Source: an uncultured Marvinbryantia sp. (GTDB lineage Bacteria; Bacillota; Clostridia; Lachnospirales; Lachnospiraceae). From it: a stretch of 9,095 nucleotides of DNA. The notes beneath the pieces are model-generated. The model saw only the letters and a program-made list of their open reading frames with translations, was not told the DNA's origin and ran no database searches. The stretch is from positions 1-9,095 of the forward strand of contig CANQJX010000057.1 of NCBI GenBank assembly GCA_947624335.1, given 5' to 3'. Shown here one piece after another: positions 1-6,386 of this stretch. The position numbers were made by a program, and so were the translations under genes. Positions within the stretch are counted from its first letter, which is position 1. Every line of letters starts with the position of its first letter.

Positions 1-1
1 T

Positions 2-2050
2 ATATGTTCCGTCAACAGCAAATCTTCCGATATTACTTCTCTGGAAGTCGTGCAGCCCCTGACCTCCTGCTATCTGGGCGAGCAGCTTTTCTACTGGGGA
101 AACCTGAAGGTAAACGCAAATGCGCAGATTCAAATTACACAGGATATGGTTTTGCCCTATGACAGTTCCAGGGAAGGCCCCATGACGGTGCGCGTCTGTT
201 ACAAAGGGCATACCGCCGCCTATACGGTTCAGGTAAAGAAACCGGCGCCGGAGGAGATCACCGCTCTTCGTATTTCCTCTGTGCCGCACAAAAACTATGT
301 GCAGGGCGACCGGTTTAATCCGGAAGGCACAAAACTGCTTGCGACGATCGCGGGCGCGACCAGAACGATTGTCAGCGGGTTTGACTATGACAAAAAAGGA
401 GCGCTGACTTCCGCCGATACCAGCATTGTATTTCGCTATGCGGGGCTTTCGGTCAGCCAGCCGATTACGGTAGAGGCAAAAAAAGCCGAGAAGATTACCG
501 TGCTGAACAAAATGACAAAGACCGTTTATACGGAGGGCGACGCGCTGGATCTTTCCGGGGTAAAAGTACAGCTTACTTATAACAACGGGACAAAATCCGA
601 ACCGATCCAGTCCGGCGACTTGGAAAAATACGGGATCCGCGTGGCAAAATACAGTAACGGAAAAGCGGTTCCCATTCAGGCGAATCAGAACCTGGGCACG
701 GGCGACAGCGGAGCGCTGGTCGTTCTTTACGCGACGGAGATTCTTCCGGGAAATTACGGAACGGTTGCGGGAGAAGTGGGAACACTTTCGGTAAAGCAGA
801 AACTATATCTGCCCGATCAGACGCTGCATATCCTGCAGGGCGCGTCCAACCAGGGAGCGTGTTCGCAGGCGGTTGCCGGCGGAAGCGGAGATTACCGGAC
901 CACAGTGATTTCGGAGCAGCTTCCGGCGGGAATCACAAGAACCGCGGAACCCAGCAGCGAGTGGAGCACCTGCTTCCGATACAGCGGAAGTACGTCTGCG
1001 CCTGCCGGCGCTTATACCTCGGTTTACCGTATTTCTGACGCGAAGACCGGCGCGGCGATTCAGACGCGCGTGACGATTGAGGTGCATCCGTCCAGCGACG
1101 CCAGCATTTACCGCTTCGATCTGCCTGCAAGCCAGAATCCGCAGCTTCCGCGCGACGTAAAGGGAATCATTGGAGAGGATACGGTTGTTTTCCGTCTTCC
1201 GGAAGGAACGGATGTGACGGCTTTAATGCCGGAGATTGAGTTTGGCAATCAATTTGGCGTTTCCCTTCCCAGAAACTTCTGGAACGGAACGAGGCATGAC
1301 TTTACTTCGCCTGTTATTTACGAACTGACGGCGCCGGATCAGATTACGAGAAAGCGCTATACCGTGTATGTACAGTTTATTTCCGCGCAGCAGTTCGCCG
1401 CGGAGGGGCAGACGCAGGGGCAGCCGGAGGGCGGCAATGCGGGAGGGACAGACCCGCAGGGTTCTTCGGGCGCCGGAAATCAGAAGCAGCCCGTTGCGGG
1501 AAATACGGCGGCATCGGCGAATGCCGCAGGGAACAAAGCGCCGGCGCAGAAGAAGGCGAAACCGCGCGTAACGCTTAACGCGGCGTCTCTTCCGCTTCAG
1601 ATAAAAAAGTCAACTACGGCGCTTAAGATTGCTTATAAGGACAAAACAGACGCGGTAAAAGCGTGGAAATCCTCTAATTCCAAAGTGGTGTCTGTGAACA
1701 AGCGCACGGGCAAGCTGACGGCGAAGAAAACCGGTAACGCGAGGATTACGGTAACGATGCGAAGCGGCGCGCAGGCGACCTGCCTGGTGAAAGTACAGCG
1801 TGGCAAGGTTGTTACCTCCAGGCTTGCGGCCGAGAAACAACGGGTTTCCCTGAAGGCGGGGAAAACGTATACGCTGCAAATCAGGCGCACGCCGCTTACG
1901 ACAACCGATAAAATTACTTACAAATCTTCAAACAAGAAGGTCGCCGTGGTAAGCGCAAAGGGAAAGATCCGGGCAAAGAAGAAAGGAAGCGCTGTGATTA
2001 CCATATCTTCCGGCAAAAAGAAAGCAAAGGTAAAGGTTACTGTAAAGTAG
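2..2050 (+). CDS. Bacterial Ig-like domain surface protein, 3' part (5' end outside window)
   Basis: The frame is open from base 2 to the TAG at 2048-2050 (682 codons visible). The GTG at 50 is not a convincing start, because the same frame continues upstream through an Ig-like fold, so I treat the gene as 5'-truncated. Counting residues from the GTG at 50, I see three Big_3-like repeats (about 1-62, 68-143, 145-250; the third carries the typical YTEGDALDLSGVKVQLTY pattern). Next comes a putative He_PIG-like Ig domain (about 253-346, with LPAGIT and AGAYT), then a DUF5018-like beta sandwich (about 350-443, with EGTDVTALMPEI and TRKRYTVYV). A Gly/Gln/Ala-rich linker follows (about 445-505), and two Big_2 domains (about 507-583 and 592-664) close the protein. 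The last Big_2 domain is very lysine-rich. No LPXTG or C-terminal membrane anchor is visible; any signal peptide, enzymatic domain or anchor would lie upstream. It is probably exported and cell-surface-associated; the function of the missing N-terminal part is unknown. Confidence 0.85.
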   Translation: MCSVNSKSSDITSLEVVQPLTSCYLGEQLFYWGNLKVNANAQIQITQDMVLPYDSSREGPMTVRVCYKGHTAAYTVQVKKPAPEEITALRISSVPHKNYVQGDRFNPEGTKLLATIAGATRTIVSGFDYDKKGALTSADTSIVFRYAGLSVSQPITVEAKKAEKITVLNKMTKTVYTEGDALDLSGVKVQLTYNNGTKSEPIQSGDLEKYGIRVAKYSNGKAVPIQANQNLGTGDSGALVVLYATEILPGNYGTVAGEVGTLSVKQKLYLPDQTLHILQGASNQGACSQAVAGGSGDYRTTVISEQLPAGITRTAEPSSEWSTCFRYSGSTSAPAGAYTSVYRISDAKTGAAIQTRVTIEVHPSSDASIYRFDLPASQNPQLPRDVKGIIGEDTVVFRLPEGTDVTALMPEIEFGNQFGVSLPRNFWNGTRHDFTSPVIYELTAPDQITRKRYTVYVQFISAQQFAAEGQTQGQPEGGNAGGTDPQGSSGAGNQKQPVAGNTAASANAAGNKAPAQKKAKPRVTLNAASLPLQIKKSTTALKIAYKDKTDAVKAWKSSNSKVVSVNKRTGKLTAKKTGNARITVTMRSGAQATCLVKVQRGKVVTSRLAAEKQRVSLKAGKTYTLQIRRTPLTTTDKITYKSSNKKVAVVSAKGKIRAKKKGSAVITISSGKKKAKVKVTVK

Positions 2051-2058
2051 ATAACCGC

Positions 2059-2087
2059 TTGACATTTTGGCAATAGTATGGTAGCAT
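2059..2087 (+). promoter_or_regulatory. Promoter of the tRNA-Thr gene
   Basis: A perfect -35 TTGACA (2059-2064), a 17-base spacer and a -10 TAGCAT (2082-2087) preceded by an extended TGG (2079-2081). Initiation would fall near 2094, about 16 bases before the mature tRNA 5' end. The promoter starts only nine bases after the stop codon of the surface-protein gene. Confidence 0.75.
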
Positions 2088-2109
2088 TTTATACCGTAGC
2101 GGGTATTTT

Positions 2110-2182
<73 letters not shown>

Positions 2183-2201
2183 TTGGGATAAACCCGCAGA
2201 T

Positions 2202-2238
2202 AAAAGCTTTCCGGGGAATCGTCTCCGGAAAGCTTTTT
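2202..2238 (+). terminator. Rho-independent terminator of the tRNA-Thr transcript
   Basis: A 13-bp perfect stem (2202-2214 with 2225-2237) can extend inward by three more pairs to a four-base loop, and it ends in a run of five T (2234-2238). It lies 20 bases after the tRNA and 46 bases before the next start codon, so it isolates the tRNA from the DUF362 gene. Confidence 0.88.
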
Positions 2239-2284
2239 GCAGTCGCACAAAGAAACGGATTTTCTTTAGAGAAAGGGAAATGAT

Positions 2285-3448
2285 ATGCAGGCAAAGGCGA
2301 AGGTAGCGGTTGTTCCGTGCGGTTCTTATGAGGAAACGGAAGTTTATGAGGCGGTAAAAAAGGGAATCGACCTGCTGGGCGGGATAGAAAAATTTGTTAA
2401 GCCGCAGGAGAATATTTTAGTAAAGCCTAATTTTTTAAGCGCCGCGCCGACAGAGCGGGCGGTAACGACGCATCCGTCGGTCATTTGCGCGGTGCTTCGG
2501 ATTTTATCGGAACACGGATGCGGGAACGTATGCTACGGAGATTCTCCGGGGAGCGGATCCTGCAAAGCCGCGGCGGAAAAACTGGGTCTGACGCCGGAGA
2601 ACACGTTTGGAGCGCGGGCGGCCGAGATGGCGCGGGAAGTGCGCGTACCGTTCGCAGATGGAAAGACGGCAAAGGAGTTTTATTTTACGGAAGAGGCCGC
2701 GCAGGCGGATGCGATTATCAGCCTGTGCAAGATGAAGACCCACGCGCTGGAGCGCGTCACGGGAGCGGTAAAGAACGTATACGGCCTGATCTGCGGATAC
2801 CGCAAGGCGGCGGGGCACGTTAAGTTTCCCAATGCCGTCGTTTTTGCGCGTATGCTGGCGGATATTCACCGCTGTGTAAAGCCGCGGCTTCATATTATGG
2901 ACGGCATTGTGGCGATGGAGGGGAACGGTCCGGGATCGGGCGATCCGGTTCCCATGAACGTGCTGCTGTTTTCACAGGATCCGGTAGCGTTGGATACGGT
3001 GTTCTGCCGCCTGATCGATCTGGATCCGGAACTGGTGCCGACCAATACGCAGGGAGCGGATCTGGGGATCGGAACCTGCGACAGCGGGGAAATTGAAATT
3101 TATATGCCGGACCGCGCGGATGCGGTATCCTTTCAGGAACTGCAGCAAATGTTCGGCAATCCCAAATTTGACGTGGACCGCAAAGGAACCAAACGGACGC
3201 TGCTCGGCCGCTATTCGCAGATTATGACGGCGCTGGCAAAGCGTCCCCGGATTGACCGGAATCTCTGCATCCGCTGCGGAGTCTGCGTGGAACACTGTCC
3301 GGTGCCCGGCAAGGCGGTGACCTTTAAAAACGGAAAACAGGAACCGCCCGTATACGATTATAAAAAGTGCATCCGCTGCTACTGCTGTCAGGAAATGTGC
3401 CCGCGCCACGCGATTACGGCGGGGAAAAAGAGAGCGCGTGATTTATAA
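2285..3448 (+). CDS. DUF362 domain protein with C-terminal 2x[4Fe-4S] ferredoxin domain
   Basis: A 387-residue protein starting at ATG 2285, with ribosome binding site AAAGGG (2272-2277) seven bases upstream. Residues about 5-300 match the DUF362 family: KPNF (47-50), THP (62-64), GDSPG (85-89), KMKTH (149-153), GAVKNVYG (160-167), MDGIVAMEGNGPGSGDP (205-221) and DPVALDTVF (232-240). The C-terminus holds two CxxCxxCxxxCP motifs, Cys 328/331/334/338 and Cys 362/365/368/372, predicting two [4Fe-4S] clusters of the bacterial ferredoxin type. An additional Cys 367 sits inside the second motif. No signal peptide or membrane segment is visible, so it is probably cytoplasmic. DUF362 proteins are presumed redox or iron-sulfur-associated, and the substrate is unknown. 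The length is usual for the DUF362-plus-ferredoxin form. No promoter of its own was identified between the preceding terminator and the start codon. Confidence 0.9.
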   Translation: MQAKAKVAVVPCGSYEETEVYEAVKKGIDLLGGIEKFVKPQENILVKPNFLSAAPTERAVTTHPSVICAVLRILSEHGCGNVCYGDSPGSGSCKAAAEKLGLTPENTFGARAAEMAREVRVPFADGKTAKEFYFTEEAAQADAIISLCKMKTHALERVTGAVKNVYGLICGYRKAAGHVKFPNAVVFARMLADIHRCVKPRLHIMDGIVAMEGNGPGSGDPVPMNVLLFSQDPVALDTVFCRLIDLDPELVPTNTQGADLGIGTCDSGEIEIYMPDRADAVSFQELQQMFGNPKFDVDRKGTKRTLLGRYSQIMTALAKRPRIDRNLCIRCGVCVEHCPVPGKAVTFKNGKQEPPVYDYKKCIRCYCCQEMCPRHAITAGKKRARDL

Positions 3449-3477
3449 AATCTTTAGAATATTTTAGAAACGATTGA

Positions 3478-3506
3478 TTGCGCTTTGCCGGCGAAAGGAC
3501 TATGAT
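3478..3506 (+). promoter_or_regulatory. Possible promoter for the small zinc-ribbon membrane protein
   Basis: A -10 hexamer TATGAT (3501-3506) lies 17 bases downstream of a weak -35, TTGCGC (3478-3483), in the gap after the DUF362 gene. Only the first three -35 bases match consensus, so the call is tentative. Transcription from the upstream gene could also serve, since no terminator hairpin is seen in 3449-3541. Confidence 0.4.
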
Positions 3507-3541
3507 AGAAACAATGAAAGGGCAAAGCATGGAGGGACGCT

Positions 3542-3946
3542 GTGAGAAAGCTGCGGGAAAAATTATATCAGTTTTTGCAGGGCAGGAACGGTGTGGACAA
3601 TCTGGGGATTTTTCTGATTTCCATGTCCCTGGTGCTGCTGATTATCAGTTCTTTGCTGGATGGGTTTGCGCTGTCGCTGATTTCATACGGACTGTTAATT
3701 TATTCTTATTTCCGGGTGTTTTCCAAAAATATTCCGGCGCGTCAGGCGGAGAACAACCGGTATCTGGCGCAGCGCGAGCATCTGCGCTTTCGCCTGCAGA
3801 GCAAAAAAGTACAGATCGGCCTGAGGAAAACGTACAAATATTTCAGATGCCGGAAATGTAAAAAGAAGATGCGCGTGCCGCGCGGGAAAGGGAAAATCGA
3901 AGTTACCTGCCCGCATTGCGGGGAAAAGTTTATCACAAAATCGTAG
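3542..3946 (+). CDS. Small two-helix membrane protein with C-terminal zinc ribbon
   Basis: A 134-residue protein starting at GTG 3542. The start is supported by GGAGGG (3531-3536) five bases upstream; a longer alternative frame across this region has no comparable support. After a basic N-terminus, two hydrophobic stretches (about residues 21-38 and 42-60) are probable transmembrane helices joined by a short turn. A polar, basic segment (about 61-100) leads to a zinc-ribbon pattern with Cys 103/106 and Cys 123/126 (CRKC and CPHC), separated by a basic hairpin. Both ends are probably cytoplasmic, judging by the positive charges. I do not recognise a named family with a known role. The tail resembles the short zinc ribbons of rubredoxin-like or RNA/protein-binding modules, but binding partners cannot be inferred. 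It ends at a strong terminator shared with the convergent glyA. Confidence 0.8.
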   Translation: MRKLREKLYQFLQGRNGVDNLGIFLISMSLVLLIISSLLDGFALSLISYGLLIYSYFRVFSKNIPARQAENNRYLAQREHLRFRLQSKKVQIGLRKTYKYFRCRKCKKKMRVPRGKGKIEVTCPHCGEKFITKS

Positions 3947-3971
3947 CTTCCGGCTTTTTGAAATCAAAATA

Positions 3972-4013
3972 AAACATGCTGTTCTTTGCGTGAGGCTTAA
4001 GAACAGCATGTTT
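3972..4013. terminator. Bidirectional rho-independent terminator
   Basis: A 15-bp perfect stem (3972-3986 with 3999-4013) has a 12-base loop. On the + strand it ends in a T run (4011-4017), terminating the small membrane-protein gene. On the - strand it is followed by a T-rich stretch (complement of about 3961-3974), serving glyA, whose stop codon is at 4022. It sits exactly between two convergent genes. Confidence 0.88.
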
Positions 4014-4021
4014 TTTTGCTT

Positions 4022-4552
4022 TTATGCGTTCAGCGGATATTTGTCCGTCAGGTCTTTGACAATCGCCATTGCCTGCGGCTTATGATCCGCGCTTTGCATC
4101 ATCAGCGCGATTGCTTCCGCTATGCGGTCCATGTCCTGCGCGTTCATACCGCGGGACGTAACGGCAGCCGTGCCGAGGCGGACGCCGCTTGTTACGAACG
4201 GAGATTCCGGATCATTGGGAACCGCGTTCTTGTTGCAGGTAATATTGGCCTCGTCCAGCAAATGTTCCATTGCTTTTCCGGTAATGCCCGTGCCGCGCAG
4301 ATCGACCAGCATCAGATGGTTGTCCGTGCCGCCGGAGACGATCTTGACGCCGCGCTTTAAAAGACCCGCGCACAGCGCCTTGGAGTTCTTTACGATATTT
4401 GCCTGATACTCTTTATATTCCGGCTGCAGGGCTTCCTGGAAGCACACCGCTTTTGCCGCGATCACATGCATCAGGGGACCGCCCTGAATGCCGGGGAATA
4501 CCGCTTTGTTAAAATTAAACTGTTTTGCCACCGCGTTGCTGCTCATAATCAT
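4022..4552 (-). CDS. glyA: GlyA 3' fragment (C-terminal half of SHMT)
   Basis: This frame contains the SHMT C-terminal half, with FPGIQGGPLMHVIAAKAV (19-36), the DNHLMLVDLR strand (77-86) and the substrate-carboxylate arginine in SGVRLGTAAVTSRGM (Arg 125). It ends in TAA at 4024-4022. The first ATG overlaps the TGA of the 5' fragment as ATGA, but these methionines correspond to the internal MIM that follows the PRGG loop in intact SHMTs. The overlap is therefore a by-product of the frame break, not an evolved start. The His-Lys-Thr active-site segment lies upstream of this ATG and would be missing from any reinitiated product. Confidence 0.7.
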   Translation of the reverse strand: MIMSSNAVAKQFNFNKAVFPGIQGGPLMHVIAAKAVCFQEALQPEYKEYQANIVKNSKALCAGLLKRGVKIVSGGTDNHLMLVDLRGTGITGKAMEHLLDEANITCNKNAVPNDPESPFVTSGVRLGTAAVTSRGMNAQDMDRIAEAIALMMQSADHKPQAMAIVKDLTDKYPLNA

Positions 4553-5253
4553 GCCGCCTCTGGGGCCGCGCAGAGTTTTGTGGGCGTGGTCACATCCGCA
4601 TAGGGAATGGGGCTCGGATGGAGCCCTGCCGCCACCAGGCCGGCAATATGGGCGATATCTACCATCAGGTAAGCGCCCGCTTCATCCGCGATCTCACGGA
4701 AACGCCGGAAGTCGATTGTGCGCGCGTAAGCGCTTGCGCCGGCAACGATCAGCTTTGGCTTCGCCCGCAGGGCGATTTCACGCACATTCTCATAATCGAT
4801 GACGCCGTCGTCGTTTACGCCGTAAGGAACGACATGGAAATACGCGCCGGAAAAGTTGGCGGGGCTTCCGTGCGAAAGATGTCCGCCGTGCGCGAGATTC
4901 ATCCCCATCACCGTATCGCCCGGCTTGAGCATCGCAAAAAATACCGCCATATTTGCCTGCGCGCCGGAATGCGGCTGCACGTTTACATATTCGCAGCCAA
5001 ACAGCTCACAGGCGCGTTTCTTTGCAAGCTCTTCCACAAGATCCACACATTCGCAGCCTCCGTAATAACGTTTTCCCGGATAGCCTTCCGCGTACTTGTT
5101 TGTCAGAGGGCTTCCCATTGCCGCCATCACGGCTTTGCTTACCCAGTTTTCCGAGGCAATCAGTTCAATGTGGGAATTTTGACGTTCGATTTCTTTGCGG
5201 ATGGCGTCCGCCACTTCGCTGTCAACCTTTTGTATTTCTTCAAAAGAATACAT
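4549..5253 (-). CDS. glyA: GlyA 5' fragment (N-terminal half of SHMT)
   Basis: This open frame holds the N-terminal half of SHMT up to the lesion. Recognisable elements are LIASENW (31-37), NKYAEGYPGKRYYGG (52-66), the PLP-phosphate region SGAQAN (96-101), His 125 in AHGGHLSHG (PLP ring stacking), and VDIAHIAG with Asp 199 (pyridine nitrogen) and His 202. Family similarity is continuous to Asp 220; the last 14 residues are an out-of-frame reading of the active-site loop and end at TGA 4549-4551. Alone it would lack the Schiff-base lysine and the C-terminal domain, so it should be inactive. Confidence 0.7.
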   Translation of the reverse strand: MYSFEEIQKVDSEVADAIRKEIERQNSHIELIASENWVSKAVMAAMGSPLTNKYAEGYPGKRYYGGCECVDLVEELAKKRACELFGCEYVNVQPHSGAQANMAVFFAMLKPGDTVMGMNLAHGGHLSHGSPANFSGAYFHVVPYGVNDDGVIDYENVREIALRAKPKLIVAGASAYARTIDFRRFREIADEAGAYLMVDIAHIAGLVAAGLHPSPIPYADVTTPTKLCAAPEAA

Positions 5254-5294
5254 GTTTCTTTCCTCCTATTATCCCGTGTGTCACAGTAATTTTT

Positions 5295-5324
5295 AGTATA
5301 TCGTATGACATGGGGGCGTGTCAA
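5295..5324 (-). promoter_or_regulatory. glyA promoter
   Basis: On the minus strand, a perfect -35 TTGACA (complement of 5319-5324), an 18-base spacer and a -10 TATACT (complement of 5295-5300). Initiation near 5288 gives a leader of about 35 bases containing the AGGAGG site. No attenuator or riboswitch fits in so short a leader. The promoter begins just after the stop codon of the upstream hydrolase gene, so glyA can be expressed independently. Confidence 0.75.
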
Positions 5325-5339
5325 TCGGAAAAATTGCCT

Positions 5340-6218
5340 TTATTGCGCGCTCCAGCGCAGATAATTTTCGTCAAAGGAGGCGGTTATTTTGCCGCCGTCC
5401 TTCAGCCACGAAAGATAAGAGCGCACGGTACTGCCCACAAGCGCGTGCTGTTCAAAGGTCATCGTCAGATGATATGCGTCAAAGAGGTTTTTCAGCAGGG
5501 CTTCCGCAGTCATCGGCGTCTGCAGAAGCGAAAGGATTTTCTGTTCCGCCTCCCGGATTTTCAGGCGGTTAAAGCGGACCAGGTCTTTGATATCCGCGGC
5601 TGCGTCGGCGTGCGCCGGTACAAAATAATCGGCTTCCATCGCTTCCACCCGATCCAGTGTGTTTAAGTATTCCGCCACGTCATAGAGAAAAGTGAGCGGA
5701 TATTTTTCCAGCGTGCCGCGGCCGCTGATGCAATCCGCCAGAAAGACCACGTTGTCGGGCGTGCGAATGCCGATCATATCAAAAAAGTGGCCGGGCAGGG
5801 GAATCACTTCCAGTTCTTTCGGGAAAGACGGGTCGCAGATGTCCGCCGCCTCGCTGCTTTGCGCGAGCAAAAACTTATGGCGCAGGTCTTTGCCCGGATA
5901 ACCGCCGTACAAAAACGCCGGTTCCAGAATGGGGAAGCGGGTAAACGCCGCCTCGATTCCTTTTGCGAAAACCGGACAGCCATATTGCTGCTGCAGATAG
6001 CGGTTTCCGCCGATGTGGTCCGCGTTGGAATGCGTATTGACAATCGCTTTTAAATGCCAGCCGTTCTCGTCCAGAATTTTGCGCACTTTGCGTCCGGCTT
6101 CCTTGTCGTTTCCGCTGTCGATCAGGAAGACTTCGCCGCTGTCTGTGCGAAAAAGCCCGATTTTTGCCGGACAGTCGATATAATAGGTATGCTCTGTGAT
6201 CTGTTTCAATTCGTACAT
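5340..6218 (-). CDS. Metallo-beta-lactamase (MBL) fold hydrolase
   Basis: A 292-residue protein starting at ATG 6218, with AAGGAG (complement of 6226-6231) seven bases upstream. The N-terminal two thirds is an MBL fold: a FLIDSGND strand-turn (31-38), the metal signature THSNADHIGG (62-71), PLPGH with His 144, LADC with Asp 162, and PAH with His 203. The signature is HxNxDH, not HxHxDH: His 63, Asn 65, Asp 67 and His 68, so one usual zinc ligand is replaced. The C-terminal part (about 215-292) looks helical and wing-like, as in LACTB2/glyoxalase-II-type hydrolases with an added winged helix. It is probably a cytoplasmic hydrolase of a thioester, phosphodiester or lactone; the substrate cannot be told. 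It lies 86 bases upstream of glyA on the same strand with no obvious terminator between, so read-through is possible. Confidence 0.88.
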   Translation of the reverse strand: MYELKQITEHTYYIDCPAKIGLFRTDSGEVFLIDSGNDKEAGRKVRKILDENGWHLKAIVNTHSNADHIGGNRYLQQQYGCPVFAKGIEAAFTRFPILEPAFLYGGYPGKDLRHKFLLAQSSEAADICDPSFPKELEVIPLPGHFFDMIGIRTPDNVVFLADCISGRGTLEKYPLTFLYDVAEYLNTLDRVEAMEADYFVPAHADAAADIKDLVRFNRLKIREAEQKILSLLQTPMTAEALLKNLFDAYHLTMTFEQHALVGSTVRSYLSWLKDGGKITASFDENYLRWSAQ

Positions 6219-6249
6219 CAGAATGCTCCTTCTTTCTTTGCGTATGTTT

Positions 6250-6279
6250 AATGTAGCATACCGCGCGCCGCACTGTCAA
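6250..6279 (-). promoter_or_regulatory. Promoter of the MBL-fold hydrolase gene
   Basis: On the minus strand, a perfect -35 TTGACA (complement of 6274-6279), an 18-base spacer and a -10 TACATT (complement of 6250-6255) preceded by an extended TGC. The predicted start is about 25 bases upstream of the start codon. GC-rich inverted arms (6261-6267 and 6290-6296) flank the -35 box. Confidence 0.65.
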
Positions 6280-6312
6280 TGCGCGGATACGCGCGGGTTC
6301 TGTTTTCTTTCG

Positions 6313-6341
6313 TTGAATTTTGACGGAAATTGTGTTAAATT
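6313..6341 (+). promoter_or_regulatory. Promoter of the IbrA/IbrB-like operon
   Basis: A -35 TTGAAT (6313-6318), 17-base spacer and -10 TAAATT (6336-6341) with an extended TGT immediately before it. The surrounding DNA is AT-rich compared with the flanking genes. It is divergent from the hydrolase promoter, the two -35 boxes lying about 33 bases apart. Initiation near 6348 would leave a short leader before the ATG at 6387. Confidence 0.5.
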
Positions 6342-6386
6342 AAACATGGAATTTCCAAATAAATGGAAGAAAAGGTTGAACGGTCG

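Larger units (their letters stand above)
4022..5253 (-). pseudogene. glyA: Serine hydroxymethyltransferase, frame-disrupted
   Basis: Serine hydroxymethyltransferase is a cytoplasmic PLP enzyme that converts serine and tetrahydrofolate to glycine and 5,10-methylene-tetrahydrofolate. The DNA encodes both halves of a normal enzyme, but in two frames: 5253-4549 (234 codons) and 4552-4022 (176 codons). After Asp 220 the family normally reads VVTTTTHKTL. Here only 11 bases (4583-4593) separate the Asp codon from the His-Lys codons, where 18 are expected, a net shortening of seven bases. Restoring the frame would give about 412 residues, the normal family length. The PLP-linking lysine (AAA, complement of 4577-4579) is present in the DNA but lies in neither open frame. 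The 5' end has AGGAGG (complement of 5262-5267) eight bases before ATG 5253, and a good promoter. Everything else is well conserved, so this is either a recent inactivating mutation or a sequencing/assembly error. Confidence 0.88.

Noticed and set aside
573..1130. Minus-strand open frames (573-785, 803-1087, 933-1130) opposite the surface-protein gene
   Set aside because: Arg/Pro/Ser-rich translations without family features, lying wholly antisense to a well-supported domain protein; shadows of its codon usage.
1368..1571. Plus-strand frame of 67 codons, extremely Arg-rich
   Set aside because: An out-of-frame reading of the Gly/Gln/Ala linker region of the surface protein; no ribosome site or plausible fold.
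3478..3861. Plus-strand frame of 127 codons overlapping the zinc-ribbon gene
   Set aside because: It is in a different frame from the 3542 gene, its start is supported by no good ribosome site, and the product lacks the clear helices and CxxC pairs seen in the 3542 frame.
4549..4552. ATGA stop-start overlap suggesting a natural two-subunit, translationally coupled SHMT or programmed frameshift
   Set aside because: The ATG corresponds to an internal Met of normal SHMT, the active-site lysine would be in neither product, and the loop lacks about two further residues. No slippery heptamer or downstream structure was evident. A lesion or sequence error is simpler.
5254..5339. Glycine riboswitch or other attenuator ahead of glyA
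   Set aside because: The leader from the predicted start to the ATG is only about 35 bases and has no conserved riboswitch core or terminator hairpin.
4618..5666. Plus-strand frames (4618-5289, 4953-5666 and others) across glyA and the hydrolase
   Set aside because: Antisense to genes with strong family motifs, Arg/His/Pro-rich, and some run across the promoter and gene boundary; shadows.
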